From Natronincola peptidivorans (GTDB lineage: Bacteria > Bacillota > Clostridia > Peptostreptococcales > Natronincolaceae), in assembly GCF_900111615.1 (NCBI RefSeq), contig NZ_FOHU01000012.1, forward strand, positions 38,069 through 102,068: 64,000 nt of DNA, in the 5' to 3' direction. The stretch's first letter is position 1. Every line of letters begins with the position of its first letter. Shown here one piece after another: positions 1 to 8,799 of this stretch. The notes under the pieces are model-generated. The model saw only the letters and a program-made list of their open reading frames with translations. It was not told where the DNA came from and searched no databases. The translations under genes and the position numbers were made by a program.

Positions 1-441
1 TTTCGTTTAAAAGATTATATTTTGGAATTACAGGATATTGTAGAGCGGGCGGTAGAAGATTTATTAATGGATAAGGAATATAACGAGTTTATAAAGCTCT
101 TAAAGTATTTTGTAGATATACAAGAGGCAAAAATAGATGTTATCCATATTGTAATAGAAGAAGATAATAAATATAAGCTTTATGATCAGTACAGCAATAT
201 AGTAAATAATGAGTATTTAAAAATGATTGCTGCAGAAATGACAGATAAAGATATAAATTATGAGGATTTACTTATTAGTTCACTAATTACTATAGCACCT
301 AACAAAGTGTTTATTCATAGAGTATCAAAAAATAGTAATGCAGAGGTGATTAAAACTATATCCAGGGTATTTGCAGATAGGGTAAAGGTGTGTGACACTT
401 GTGATTGGTGTAAAGTAAAAGTTCAAGCAGAAAAAGAATAA
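1..441 (+). CDS. YtxC-family sporulation protein, 5' end missing
   Basis: The reading frame is open from base 1, so this is the C-terminal part of a longer protein; the TTG at 22 is internal and not a credible start. The visible 147 residues are charged and helical and end in a Cys-rich tail (CDTCDWC). The sequence resembles the YtxC family, annotated as putative sporulation proteins of unknown biochemical role. In Bacillus and Clostridia ytxC commonly lies just upstream of thrS, which is the arrangement here with only a DUF445 gene between. A rho-independent terminator follows at once. Family call is by resemblance plus context. Confidence 0.72.
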   Translation, partial: FRLKDYILELQDIVERAVEDLLMDKEYNEFIKLLKYFVDIQEAKIDVIHIVIEEDNKYKLYDQYSNIVNNEYLKMIAAEMTDKDINYEDLLISSLITIAPNKVFIHRVSKNSNAEVIKTISRVFADRVKVCDTCDWCKVKVQAEKE

Positions 442-472
442 CACAGCTCCCTCTCAATAGGGAGTTGTTTTT
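442..472 (+). terminator. rho-independent terminator after ytxC
   Basis: AGCTCCCT and AGGGAGTT form a stem with a short loop, followed by a T-rich run. It separates ytxC from the DUF445 gene. Confidence 0.8.
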
Positions 473-554
473 GCTTTTCATTTGCAATATATGGACAAAA
501 TGGTATAATCATTTATGTAATTCTCTTTAAAAGATCTATGTAAGAGGTGAAGGG

Positions 555-1160
555 ATGAATTTTCTAACAATATTAATACTAGCTGCTATCGGAGCAATAA
601 TTGGGTGGGTAACAAATTTATTAGCGGTAAAACTATTATTTAGGCCCTTTGACCCTATTTATATTTCCATTCTAAATATTAAAATACAAGGGCTGATACC
701 TAAAAGAAGAAGTGAGGTAGCAGTAAGTATTGGCAAAACTATTGAGAACGATTTATTATCCATTGAAGATATTGCATCAAAGCTAATCAATAGTCATAGT
801 AAGGAAGAAATATTTTTAGTTATTAAAAATAAGATTAATAAGATTATTAGTGAGAGACTACCAGGAATTATTCCTTCTCATTTTAAAGGAATGATAAAAA
901 GTTATATTGAAGATATTATTGACCAAGAAGGAGAAAAAATAATTGCTGAAATTCTAGAGGCAATTATTACAAAAGGTACCTCTACTATTGAATTATCTCA
1001 AATGATTGAAGAAAAGATAAATGAATTTCCATTAGATAAACTAGAAGCAGTTGTGCTTAGTATAGCAAAAAAAGAATTAAAGCATATAGAAATACTAGGA
1101 GCGGTGCTGGGATTTATCATAGGATTATTACAAGGAATCTTAATTATAGCATTATTTTAA
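555..1160 (+). CDS. DUF445-family membrane protein
   Basis: Protein of 201 residues. A hydrophobic segment at residues 1-28 (including the GWVTNLLAVKLLFRP region) and another at about 180-201 flank a charged helical middle. The N-terminal pattern with NLLAVK and FRPF, followed by a conserved GLIPKRR, is the hallmark of the DUF445/YheB family of inner-membrane proteins, whose function is unknown. An RBS (agaggtgaaggg) sits just before the ATG. It appears to be a single-gene unit: a terminator lies upstream and the thrS promoter and T-box lie downstream. Confidence 0.8.
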   Translation: MNFLTILILAAIGAIIGWVTNLLAVKLLFRPFDPIYISILNIKIQGLIPKRRSEVAVSIGKTIENDLLSIEDIASKLINSHSKEEIFLVIKNKINKIISERLPGIIPSHFKGMIKSYIEDIIDQEGEKIIAEILEAIITKGTSTIELSQMIEEKINEFPLDKLEAVVLSIAKKELKHIEILGAVLGFIIGLLQGILIIALF

Positions 1161-1213
1161 GACCAACTATAGGAATAAATATCTATAGATTGGAAAAAAA
1201 TATTTATAATCTC

Positions 1214-1242
1214 TTGACAAAAACTTTTTTGAAAAATATAAT
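1214..1242 (+). promoter_or_regulatory. sigma-A promoter for T-box-thrS
   Basis: TTGACA at 1214-1219 and TATAAT at 1237-1242 are separated by exactly 17 bp, a consensus vegetative promoter. It sits just upstream of the T-box leader of thrS. Confidence 0.85.
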
Positions 1243-1254
1243 TATTTTAAAAAA

Positions 1255-1513
1255 GAAAAAAGCTATAAAGAGGAAGAGTAAATTGATTCCAGTACCCAGA
1301 GAGAAAACACCTAGGCTGCAAGTGTTTTTGTATATGGTCAATTGAAAACTACCCTTCAGCTGTTTCTAATTAACTCATGGCTGACTTATGAGTGAAAGGA
1401 AAACCGATGACAACGTTATAGTCTAATAAAGTGGATTTAATCAATTTAGGTGGAACCGCGGGTAAGTATCTCTCTCGTCCTATTGTCTTAGGAGGGAGTT
1501 TTTTTATTTTTAT
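1255..1513 (+). promoter_or_regulatory. T-box leader (tRNA-Thr) of thrS
   Basis: The T-box core AGGTGGAACCGCGGG lies at 1448-1462, followed by a terminator hairpin and T-run at about 1473-1510. The probable specifier triplet is ACC (Thr) at 1351-1353. The UGGA bulge would pair with a tRNA ending UCCA, which fits the U discriminator of tRNA-Thr. Uncharged tRNA-Thr should stabilise the antiterminator and permit thrS transcription. Confidence 0.92.
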
Positions 1514-1531
1514 AATTAAGGAGGATGAAAA

Positions 1532-3445
1532 ATGGAGAAGATAAAAGTGCAATTGAAGGATGGTACAGTAAAGGAAGTAAATAAAGGGACGTCTATATAT
1601 GATATCGCAAAGGAGATTAGTGAAGGATTAGCTCGTGTAGCTATAGGAGCAGAAGTAAATGATAGATTGGTAGATTTAAGCTATACAGTCGAAGAAAACT
1701 GTAGTCTAAACATTTTACGGTTTGAAGATGAAGAAGGAAAAGATTTTTTAAGACATACAAGTGCACATATTATGGCGCAGGCAGTAAAAAGATTATATCC
1801 TGATACAAAGTTAGCAATAGGTCCAGCCATAGATAATGGGTTTTATTATGATTTTGATTCTGAGCATAAATTTACTCCAGAGGATTTAGAGAAGATTGAA
1901 GCAGAGATGCAGAAAATTGTAAAAGAAAAATTGGCTTTAGAAAGGTTTGAACTACCTAAGGATGAAGCTATCAAATTGATGAGGGAACAGAATGAAAGCT
2001 ATAAAATAGAGCTTATTGAAGATCTGCCAGAAGGCGAGGTCATCTCTTTTTATAAACAAGGAGAATTTGTTGACCTTTGTGCTGGACCCCATGCTATGTC
2101 TACTGATAAGATGAAAGCTTTTAAGCTGCTAAGTATAGCAGGAGCTTATTGGCGAGGCGATGAAAAAAATAAAATGCTTCAAAGAATCTATGGAACCTCC
2201 TTCGAAAAGAAAAAGGATTTAGAAGAATACCTTCATAGACTAGAAGAAGCTAAAAAGAGAGATCATAGAAAAATTGGTAAGGAATTAGATTTATTTAGCC
2301 TGCAAGAGGAGGGTCCCGGTTTTCCTTTCTTTCATCCAAAGGGTATGGTCCTAAGAAACCAATTGGAACAATTTTGGAGAACAGAACATGTAAAGAGAAA
2401 TTATGAAGAAATTAGAACTCCCATCATTCTTAATGAAGACCTATGGCATAAATCTGGACATTGGGATCATTACAAAGAAAATATGTATTTTACAAATATA
2501 GACGAACAGGATTATGCAGTTAAACCAATGAATTGTCCGGGATCTATATTAATGTATAAAAGAAAAATGCATAGCTATAGAGATCTTCCAATAAGAATGG
2601 GCGAGCTTGGGTTAGTACATCGTCATGAGTTATCTGGAGCACTACATGGTTTAATGAGGGTAAGATGCTTTACACAGGATGATGCTCATATCTTTATGCT
2701 ACCAGAACAAATTAAAGATGAAATTATTGGGGTTATTGAGTTTGTAGATTACTTCTATAATATATTTGGGTTCAAATATCATATTGAATTATCCACAAGA
2801 CCAAAAGATTCTATGGGCACCGATGAAGAATGGAATTTAGCTATCAATGCATTAAAAGTAGCATTAGAAGAAAAAGGATTGAAGTACAAAATAAATGAAG
2901 GGGATGGTGCCTTTTATGGTCCTAAAATTGATTTCCATTTAGAGGATTGTATTGGAAGGACATGGCAATGTGGTACTATTCAATTAGACTTTCAAATGCC
3001 ACAAAGATTTGATATCCATTATATAGGAGCTGATGGAGAGAAACATCGCCCCATCATGATTCACAGGGTCATCTTTGGTAGTATTGAAAGGTTCATAGGG
3101 ATCCTGATAGAGCACTATGCAGGCAAGTTTCCAACATGGCTGGCTCCAATACAAATAAAAATACTACCGATTACTGATGTCCATCATGATTATGTAGTAA
3201 AGATCAGGGATAAGATGCTGGAGAAGGGATTAAGAGTAGAGGTGGATATGAGAAACGAGAAAATTGGATATAAAATTAGAGAAGCTCAGTTATCTCGAGT
3301 GCCTTATATGCTTGTGGTTGGAGATAAAGAAGTAGAGGCAGAAGCAGTGGCTGTAAGATCTAGAGATAAAGGAGAGCTAGGAGCTGTAGAGGTAGATACC
3401 TTTATTGAAAATATTATTAATGACATAGAGAAGAAAACCATATAG
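1532..3445 (+). CDS. thrS: threonyl-tRNA synthetase
   Basis: Protein of 637 residues, the full length for ThrRS. It charges tRNA-Thr with threonine in the cytoplasm. Domains in order: TGS (about 1-62), editing/second additional domain with HTSAHIMAQAV and its HxxxH metal motif (about 65-220), class II catalytic core with motif 2 around MRVRCFTQDDAHIF and motif 3 around HRVIFGSIERF, and the C-terminal anticodon-binding domain (about 530-637). The ATG has a strong AAGGAGG upstream. Expression is controlled by the T-box leader just before it. A shared hairpin terminates it against the convergent protease gene. Confidence 0.98.
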   Translation: MEKIKVQLKDGTVKEVNKGTSIYDIAKEISEGLARVAIGAEVNDRLVDLSYTVEENCSLNILRFEDEEGKDFLRHTSAHIMAQAVKRLYPDTKLAIGPAIDNGFYYDFDSEHKFTPEDLEKIEAEMQKIVKEKLALERFELPKDEAIKLMREQNESYKIELIEDLPEGEVISFYKQGEFVDLCAGPHAMSTDKMKAFKLLSIAGAYWRGDEKNKMLQRIYGTSFEKKKDLEEYLHRLEEAKKRDHRKIGKELDLFSLQEEGPGFPFFHPKGMVLRNQLEQFWRTEHVKRNYEEIRTPIILNEDLWHKSGHWDHYKENMYFTNIDEQDYAVKPMNCPGSILMYKRKMHSYRDLPIRMGELGLVHRHELSGALHGLMRVRCFTQDDAHIFMLPEQIKDEIIGVIEFVDYFYNIFGFKYHIELSTRPKDSMGTDEEWNLAINALKVALEEKGLKYKINEGDGAFYGPKIDFHLEDCIGRTWQCGTIQLDFQMPQRFDIHYIGADGEKHRPIMIHRVIFGSIERFIGILIEHYAGKFPTWLAPIQIKILPITDVHHDYVVKIRDKMLEKGLRVEVDMRNEKIGYKIREAQLSRVPYMLVVGDKEVEAEAVAVRSRDKGELGAVEVDTFIENIINDIEKKTI

Positions 3446-3452
3446 TTTTATA

Positions 3453-3490
3453 ATATGACCCTAGATTGTTTCTACAATCTAGGGTCATAT
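3453..3490. terminator. bidirectional terminator between thrS and ftsH-like gene
   Basis: A perfect 16-bp inverted repeat (ATATGACCCTAGATTG and its complement) with a 6-nt loop lies between the convergent stop codons; T-rich sequence follows. Confidence 0.85.
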
Positions 3491-5086
3491 TTATACAGCT
3501 TCCATTTCTTTATCTGAGTCCAACGGTTTTGGAGAATCCTTTGCTTCATCCAGAAAGTCTCCTAATAATTCACTTAGCTCGTCATTATTTAATGTCTCAC
3601 GGTCCATCAAAGCGGCAGCAACTTTCTCTAACTGATTTTTGTAAGTTTTTAAATGCTGCTGAGTTATTTCATAGCAATCATCAATAATCTTATTCATTTC
3701 TTTATTAATATCTTGTCCCAAAACCTGCATCATTGTAGGATTATTAGACATATATCCTAAATCGCTCATCCCATATTCGCAAACCATTTGCATGGTTATA
3801 TCAATTACTTTTTTCAAATCATCTCTTGCACCAGTAGAAAGGTGACCAAAAATTAATTCTTCAGCAGCTCTGCCTCCCAACATGACCATAATTTTACTAC
3901 AGAGCTCTTCTCTTGTCATAATGTACCTATCCTCTTGTGGCATATGAAGAACATATCCTAGGGCTTGACCTCTAGGGATAATAGATACTTTTTGAACAAT
4001 ATCAGTATTTAATATTTTGGCAATTAACGCATGACCGGCCTCGTGGTAGGAGACAATTTGTTTTTCCTTTAATAAAACACTAGGGTTCTTAACTTGTAGC
4101 CCTGCAATAATTCTTTCGATGGCCTGTTCAAAATGTTTGATAGCGATGGTTGTTTGGTTTTCTCTCACAGCAATAATAGCAGCCTCATTAGCAACATTAG
4201 ATAAGTGAGCACCGCTCATGCCATGGGTTTTTTTTGCTAAATCCTCGATTTTTACATCCAAGGCTAAGGGCTTGTTTTTGGTATGCACTCTCAATATTTC
4301 TTCTCTAGCCTTCACATTTGGATTGCCTATAAACATATGTCTATCAAAACGTCCAGGTCTAAGTAAAGCTTCATCTAATAAGTCTAAACGATTTGTTGCT
4401 CCTATTACTACTACTGTTTGATCAGTATTGAACCCATCTAATTCTACTAGTAGTTGATTAAGGGTTTGATCCTTTTCATTATTACTATCCAGATGCCTCT
4501 TTGCACCGATTGCATCAATTTCATCAATAAATATAACACTTGGAGACTCCTTTTTGGCTTTTTCAAATAATGTACGGACACGTTTTGCACCAACACCAAC
4601 ATATTTTTCTACAAACTCTGAGCCACTTGCCGAAAAAAAAGAAGATTTTGTTTCACCTGCTACAGCAGAAGCTAATAATGTTTTACCTGTTCCCGGAGGT
4701 CCATAAAATAAAATTCCCTTAGGAATTTTGGCACCCATTTTTTGATATTTTTCTACTTGATTGATAAAATCAATAACTTCTATCAATTCTTCCTTTACTT
4801 CTTCTAGACCAGCTACATCTTCAAAGGTTACTTTAGGTTTAGTAAAAATCTCATTCGATTTTTGTTCGGCTTCTTTCTTTTCATTGATAGTTGCATGTGC
4901 ATATTGAAATGGTTTATCCAATTTAATATAATAAATAAACAGGAAGACGGTTACTCCTATGAGAAGTAAACGATCCCTACTTGCAAAATGGTTATTAATA
5001 TCGCCTCCTGACAAAAATGAAAAACTAGAGACGATTGTTAATGCTAAAAAAATCAAGAAAAGCATGAATATTATTTTTTTCTTCAT
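3491..5086 (-). CDS. short FtsH-type ATP-dependent zinc metalloprotease
   Basis: Protein of 531 residues, a membrane-anchored AAA protease that extracts and degrades membrane and regulatory proteins. Two hydrophobic segments (about 4-26 and 39-54) leave an ectodomain of only about a dozen residues; canonical FtsH has a much larger one and is usually over 600 residues. The AAA module shows Walker A GPPGTGKT (129-136), Walker B VIFIDEIDAIG and the RPGRFDR second region of homology. The peptidase has HEAGH at 348-352. It is a lone gene, convergent with thrS, and not in the tilS-hpt-ftsH setting typical of the main FtsH, so I infer a paralogue. Confidence 0.92.
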   Translation of the reverse strand: MKKKIIFMLFLIFLALTIVSSFSFLSGGDINNHFASRDRLLLIGVTVFLFIYYIKLDKPFQYAHATINEKKEAEQKSNEIFTKPKVTFEDVAGLEEVKEELIEVIDFINQVEKYQKMGAKIPKGILFYGPPGTGKTLLASAVAGETKSSFFSASGSEFVEKYVGVGAKRVRTLFEKAKKESPSVIFIDEIDAIGAKRHLDSNNEKDQTLNQLLVELDGFNTDQTVVVIGATNRLDLLDEALLRPGRFDRHMFIGNPNVKAREEILRVHTKNKPLALDVKIEDLAKKTHGMSGAHLSNVANEAAIIAVRENQTTIAIKHFEQAIERIIAGLQVKNPSVLLKEKQIVSYHEAGHALIAKILNTDIVQKVSIIPRGQALGYVLHMPQEDRYIMTREELCSKIMVMLGGRAAEELIFGHLSTGARDDLKKVIDITMQMVCEYGMSDLGYMSNNPTMMQVLGQDINKEMNKIIDDCYEITQQHLKTYKNQLEKVAAALMDRETLNNDELSELLGDFLDEAKDSPKPLDSDKEMEAV

Positions 5087-5251
5087 TACATCACCACCTT
5101 ATACTGTCTTTAAAAATAGCATACCCAAAACCAAAGATAAAAATGAGAAAGAGAATGAAGAAAACCCAAGGAAAATAATTGTATTTTTTCTATTATCAAC
5201 AAATAATAAATTTAAGAAAAATATAGGATAATATTTGTTATAACAAAACCC

Positions 5252-5280
5252 TTGACAAATCACCAGTAAATTGATATTCT
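5252..5280 (+). promoter_or_regulatory. sigma-A promoter of the infC operon
   Basis: TTGACA at 5252-5257 and TATTCT at 5275-5280, with a 17-bp spacer, lie just upstream of the L20-type leader. Confidence 0.8.
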
Positions 5281-5289
5281 ATTGTAGAA

Positions 5290-5425
5290 AACAAAGTAGA
5301 AGGTTCCGCTTCTCACCTTATAGCAAAGGCTATATAGGTTAATAACAGACATTTTGAGAGATGTATTGATGAAGTTATGTTATTAAAATTGAAGCGGATA
5401 GTTTATACTATTCGTTTTTTTTATG
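5290..5425 (+). promoter_or_regulatory. L20-type autoregulatory leader with attenuator upstream of infC
   Basis: The leader contains a GGTTCCGCTTCTCACC element whose CCGCTTC can pair with GAAGCGG at about 5390-5396, in competition with a terminator hairpin (GGATAG/CTATTC plus a run of T) ending near 5421. This is the layout of the Firmicute L20 leader that lets ribosomal protein L20 terminate transcription of infC-rpmI-rplT. The downstream genes are exactly those, which supports the call. The detailed fold was not computed. Confidence 0.75.
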
Positions 5426-5449
5426 TAAATTATATAATGGAGGTGTCAG

Positions 5450-5971
5450 ATTATTAGAGATATCAACGAGCTTCAGATTAATGAGGAAATAAGGGATAAG
5501 GAAGTTAGGTTAATTGATGCTAATGGGGATCAATTGGGGATTATAGCAGTAAAAGAAGCGCAGAAACTAGCAAATACTAAAAACCTAGATTTAGTGAAAA
5601 TTGCGCCCCAAGCAAAGCCACCTGTTTGCAAGATTATGGATTATGGAAAATATAAGTATGAATTAGCCAAAAAAGAGAAAGAAGCTAAGAAGAATCAAAA
5701 AGTAGTCAATATTAAAGAAGTTAGACTTAGCCCTAATATTGAAAAGCATGACCTGATGGTAAAGGCAAATCAAGCTATTAAATTCCTAAAAAACGGTGAT
5801 AAAGTTAAAGTTACTTTGCGTTTTAGAGGTAGAGAGTTAAGTAATATAAACTTAGGGAAAAAAGTTATTGATGAATTTAGAGATTTATTAGTGGAAGTAA
5901 GTCAAGTTGAAAAACACGCCAAGCTAGAAGGGAAACAAATGATTATGGTTTTGACTCCCAAGAATGCATAG
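5450..5971 (+). CDS. infC: translation initiation factor IF-3 (ATT start)
   Basis: IF-3 binds the 30S subunit, discriminates initiator tRNA and start codons, and prevents subunit joining. The first ATG in frame (5534) would remove conserved N-terminal residues (INEEIRDKEVRLID). The frame extends back to ATT at 5450, placed 6 nt after GGAGG at 5439-5443, giving 173 residues, the usual IF-3 length. Rare ATT starts are known for infC in other bacteria, where IF-3 represses its own translation through them. The N-domain and C-domain (KVTLRFRGRE) are both present. First gene of the infC-rpmI-rplT operon. Confidence 0.93.
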   Translation: MIRDINELQINEEIRDKEVRLIDANGDQLGIIAVKEAQKLANTKNLDLVKIAPQAKPPVCKIMDYGKYKYELAKKEKEAKKNQKVVNIKEVRLSPNIEKHDLMVKANQAIKFLKNGDKVKVTLRFRGRELSNINLGKKVIDEFRDLLVEVSQVEKHAKLEGKQMIMVLTPKNA

Positions 5972-5991
5972 ATTAGAAGGAGGAAATAACG

Positions 5992-6183
5992 ATGCCAAAA
6001 ATGAAAAGTCACAGAGGTGCTTCAAAGAGATTCAAAAAAACAAAATCTGGAAAAATAAAAAGAATGAAAGCTTTTAAAAGTCATATTTTAACTAAGAAAT
6101 CTGCTAAAAGAAAAAGAAATCTTAGAAAAGCAGGATTGGTATTCAAAGGTGAAGCAAAAAAATTAGCGCAAATTTTAGCATAG
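5992..6183 (+). CDS. rpmI: 50S ribosomal protein L35
   Basis: Protein of 63 residues, very basic, starting [15 protein letters not shown], the standard bL35 N-terminus. A GGAGG precedes the ATG. Located between infC and rplT as in most bacteria. Confidence 0.97.
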   Translation: MPKMKSHRGASKRFKKTKSGKIKRMKAFKSHILTKKSAKRKRNLRKAGLVFKGEAKKLAQILA

Positions 6184-6211
6184 TAGATATCGTAAAAGGA
6201 GGTTTTAATAA

Positions 6212-6571
6212 ATGGCTAGAGTGAAAAAGGCAGTGAATGCCAAAAAGAAACATAAGAAAATACTTAAACTTGCGAAGGGTTTTAGAGGAGCGAGAAGTAA
6301 GTTATTTAGACCAGCAAATCAATTTGTTATGAAAGCTTTAAAGCATGCTTATGTTGGTCGAAAACTAAGAAAAAGAGACTTTAGAAAATTATGGATTACT
6401 AGAATTAATGCTGCAGCTAGAGCGAATGGATTATCTTACTCAAGATTTATGAATGGTTTAAAAACAGCAGGTATTCAAATGAATAGAAAAGTACTAGCTG
6501 AAATGGCTATTTATGATAAAGAAGGCTTTGCTCAATTAGTGAATGTTGCAAAAGAAAAAATAAACGCTTAA
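6212..6571 (+). CDS. rplT: 50S ribosomal protein L20
   Basis: Protein of 119 residues, full bL20 length, with the basic N-terminal helix ([16 protein letters not shown]) and the [14 protein letters not shown] signature. It is needed early in 50S assembly and in Firmicutes represses its own operon by binding the leader. It has an AAAGGAGG ribosome binding site and is followed by a strong terminator. Confidence 0.98.
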   Translation: MARVKKAVNAKKKHKKILKLAKGFRGARSKLFRPANQFVMKALKHAYVGRKLRKRDFRKLWITRINAAARANGLSYSRFMNGLKTAGIQMNRKVLAEMAIYDKEGFAQLVNVAKEKINA

Positions 6572-6577
6572 TATAAA

Positions 6578-6610
6578 AGAGTCCTCATTTTAAACTGAGG
6601 ACTCTCTTTA
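6578..6610 (+). terminator. terminator of infC-rpmI-rplT
   Basis: AGAGTCCTCA and TGAGGACTCT form a 10-bp stem followed by T-rich sequence. Confidence 0.88.
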
Positions 6611-6754
6611 ATAACTATTTAAAGGATAGGATAGTTTGCTGTTAATATAAAAATACTAAAAGAAAATAATTAAAGGAAGATGGAATTATTTAGATAATAG
6701 TAATATAATAATAGAATGGAATCTTTAAGATTATAGTTTAGGCGGTGTTACAAA

Positions 6755-8104
6755 ATGAAGGACAGAATAGGTCATATTGACCTAGCACCAACACAGATTT
6801 TGGTAATGGGTTTTCTAATAGTTATTTTAATAGGGACTACCTTACTAAACTTGCCTATAGCCTCACAGTCTGGGCAAAGCATAGGATTTATTGATGCTTT
6901 ATTTACAGCTACCTCTGCCGTATGTGTTACCGGATTAGTAGTTGTAGATACAGGCACCTATTGGAGTACATTTGGAAAGACTGTTATTTTAATTCTAATC
7001 CAAATTGGCGGTCTAGGCTTTATGACGATGGCAACAATGTTCTTTGTGCTTTTGGGGAAAAAGATATCTTTAAAAGAAAGGCTAATCATGCAAGAAGCTC
7101 TTAATCAATACACTTTAGCAGGAATAGTGAAATTTACACAATACATTATCTTGGGTACCTTTATCATTCAAGGTATAGGTGCATTCCTGTTATCCTTTAG
7201 ATTCATACCAGATTATGGGTGGGGTAAGGGCATAGCTTATTCAATATTCCATGCTATTTCCGCCTTTTGCAATGCTGGTTTTGACTTGATTGGAGAAGGT
7301 AGAGGACTTACCCCCTATGTAGCGGACCCCATTGTAAACCTTGCAATATGGGGACTAGTGATTATTGGAGGGATAGGTTTTTCTGTTATCGTTGATATTA
7401 TTAATCAAAAAAGCTTCAAGCGATTAGGATTACATACAAAAATGGTACTGTTTATTACTGCCTTATTACTAAGCTTAGGATTTTTAGCATTTTTAGTGTT
7501 GGAATGGAACAATCCTGAAACATTAGGAGACTTAAGCTTTAGTGGGAAAATGCTTGCTGCTTTTTTTCAGTCCATGACCCCAAGAACTGCTGGGTTTAAT
7601 ACGATACCCTTAGATGGAATGACAAATGCCTCAAAAATGCTGACGATAATGTTGATGTATATAGGTGGATCACCTGCATCAACAGCAGGAGGAATTAAAA
7701 CTGCTACTTTGGGAGTCATTCTATTTACTGTTGTTTCTGTAATAAAAGGTAAGGAAGATACAGAACTTTTTAAAAGAAAAGTATCAAGAGATATTGTTAA
7801 TCGAGGTATTACAGTAGCTGTAATAGGTATTACCTTGATCATGATCATTACTATGCTGCTAATGATAACAGAAACGGGTTTTTCCTTTGAAGAAGTTTTA
7901 TTTGAGACTACCTCTGCCTTTGGAACTGTAGGACTATCTCTAGGTATTACTGATGAATTAAGTACCATAGGAAGGCTTATTATGATTTTTATGATGTTTG
8001 CTGGTAGAGTAGGGCCTTTAACCATAGCATATGCATTGGCTAGACAGCAGAAAAAGAATAAAGGTATAATAAAATATCCCGAAGGTAAAATATTGGTAGG
8101 TTAG
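6755..8104 (+). CDS. ktrB: KtrB/TrkH-type potassium transporter subunit
   Basis: Protein of 449 residues with many membrane segments and the four repeated membrane-pore-membrane units of the Trk/Ktr/HKT superfamily. Pore-loop regions are visible around TATSAVCVTGL, HAISAFCNAGFD, MTPRTAGFN and TTSAFGTVGLS. This length fits KtrB better than the longer TrkH. It forms the ion-conducting dimer driven by cation gradients, gated by the cytosolic KtrA ring. The next gene, 12 nt downstream, encodes that regulatory subunit. Confidence 0.93.
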   Translation: MKDRIGHIDLAPTQILVMGFLIVILIGTTLLNLPIASQSGQSIGFIDALFTATSAVCVTGLVVVDTGTYWSTFGKTVILILIQIGGLGFMTMATMFFVLLGKKISLKERLIMQEALNQYTLAGIVKFTQYIILGTFIIQGIGAFLLSFRFIPDYGWGKGIAYSIFHAISAFCNAGFDLIGEGRGLTPYVADPIVNLAIWGLVIIGGIGFSVIVDIINQKSFKRLGLHTKMVLFITALLLSLGFLAFLVLEWNNPETLGDLSFSGKMLAAFFQSMTPRTAGFNTIPLDGMTNASKMLTIMLMYIGGSPASTAGGIKTATLGVILFTVVSVIKGKEDTELFKRKVSRDIVNRGITVAVIGITLIMIITMLLMITETGFSFEEVLFETTSAFGTVGLSLGITDELSTIGRLIMIFMMFAGRVGPLTIAYALARQQKKNKGIIKYPEGKILVG

Positions 8105-8116
8105 GATGGTGAAAAA

Positions 8117-8761
8117 ATGAAACAATTTGTAGTTATTGGATGTGGTCGTTTTGGGAGTAGTGTTGCTGAGAACCTATACAAATTAGGACATGATGTGCTA
8201 GCAATAGATGGACATGAGGAAACGGTGCAGAATATTTCTGATAAAGTAACCCATGCTGTACAAGTGGATGCTACAGATGAGCATGCTTTAAGGTCATTGG
8301 GTTTGAGAAATTTTGATGTGGCGGTTATTACTATAGGCTCTCATATCCAATCTTCAATAATGGCTACTCTTATTGTAAAGGAGTTAGGGGTGAAATATGT
8401 AGTAGCAAAGGCACAAAGCGAGCTGCATGCTAAAGTATTATATAAGATTGGTGCTGATAGGGTTGTTTTCCCAGAACGAGATATGGGTATGAGGGTTGCA
8501 CATAACTTAGTAGCCACCAATATATTAGACTATATAGAGCTTGCACCGGAATATAGCATCATGGAGATAACGACTATAGATGAATGGCATGAAAAAACAC
8601 TATTAGACCTTAATATACGTTCAAGATATGGGATTAATATTATGGCAATCAAACATGGAAATCATATTAATGTATCTCCTACAGCTAATGATGTAGTCCA
8701 CAGAGGTGACGTGTTAGTAGTAATTGGACATAACAATGACTTAAAGAGGCTACAAAAATAA
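8117..8761 (+). CDS. ktrA: KtrA-type RCK regulatory subunit of potassium uptake
   Basis: Protein of 214 residues with one RCK module. The Rossmann fingerprint VIGCGRFGSSVA is at residues 5-16, Asp near 31 follows the second strand (LAIDGH), and an RCK_C domain covers about 135-214. KtrA binds ATP/ADP, and often c-di-AMP at the C-domain, to gate KtrB. It follows ktrB by 12 nt with its own RBS, so a two-gene operon is evident. TrkA proteins usually have two such modules, which favours the KtrA assignment. Confidence 0.93.
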   Translation: MKQFVVIGCGRFGSSVAENLYKLGHDVLAIDGHEETVQNISDKVTHAVQVDATDEHALRSLGLRNFDVAVITIGSHIQSSIMATLIVKELGVKYVVAKAQSELHAKVLYKIGADRVVFPERDMGMRVAHNLVATNILDYIELAPEYSIMEITTIDEWHEKTLLDLNIRSRYGINIMAIKHGNHINVSPTANDVVHRGDVLVVIGHNNDLKRLQK

Positions 8762-8799
8762 AAAAGAATAATAGTTTATGATAAAGCTAGGTGAAAACC

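Noticed and set aside
4959..5231. Plus-strand 90-residue ORF opposite the FtsH-like N-terminus
   Set aside because: Antisense to a clear gene, no RBS, low-complexity Lys/Asn-rich product.
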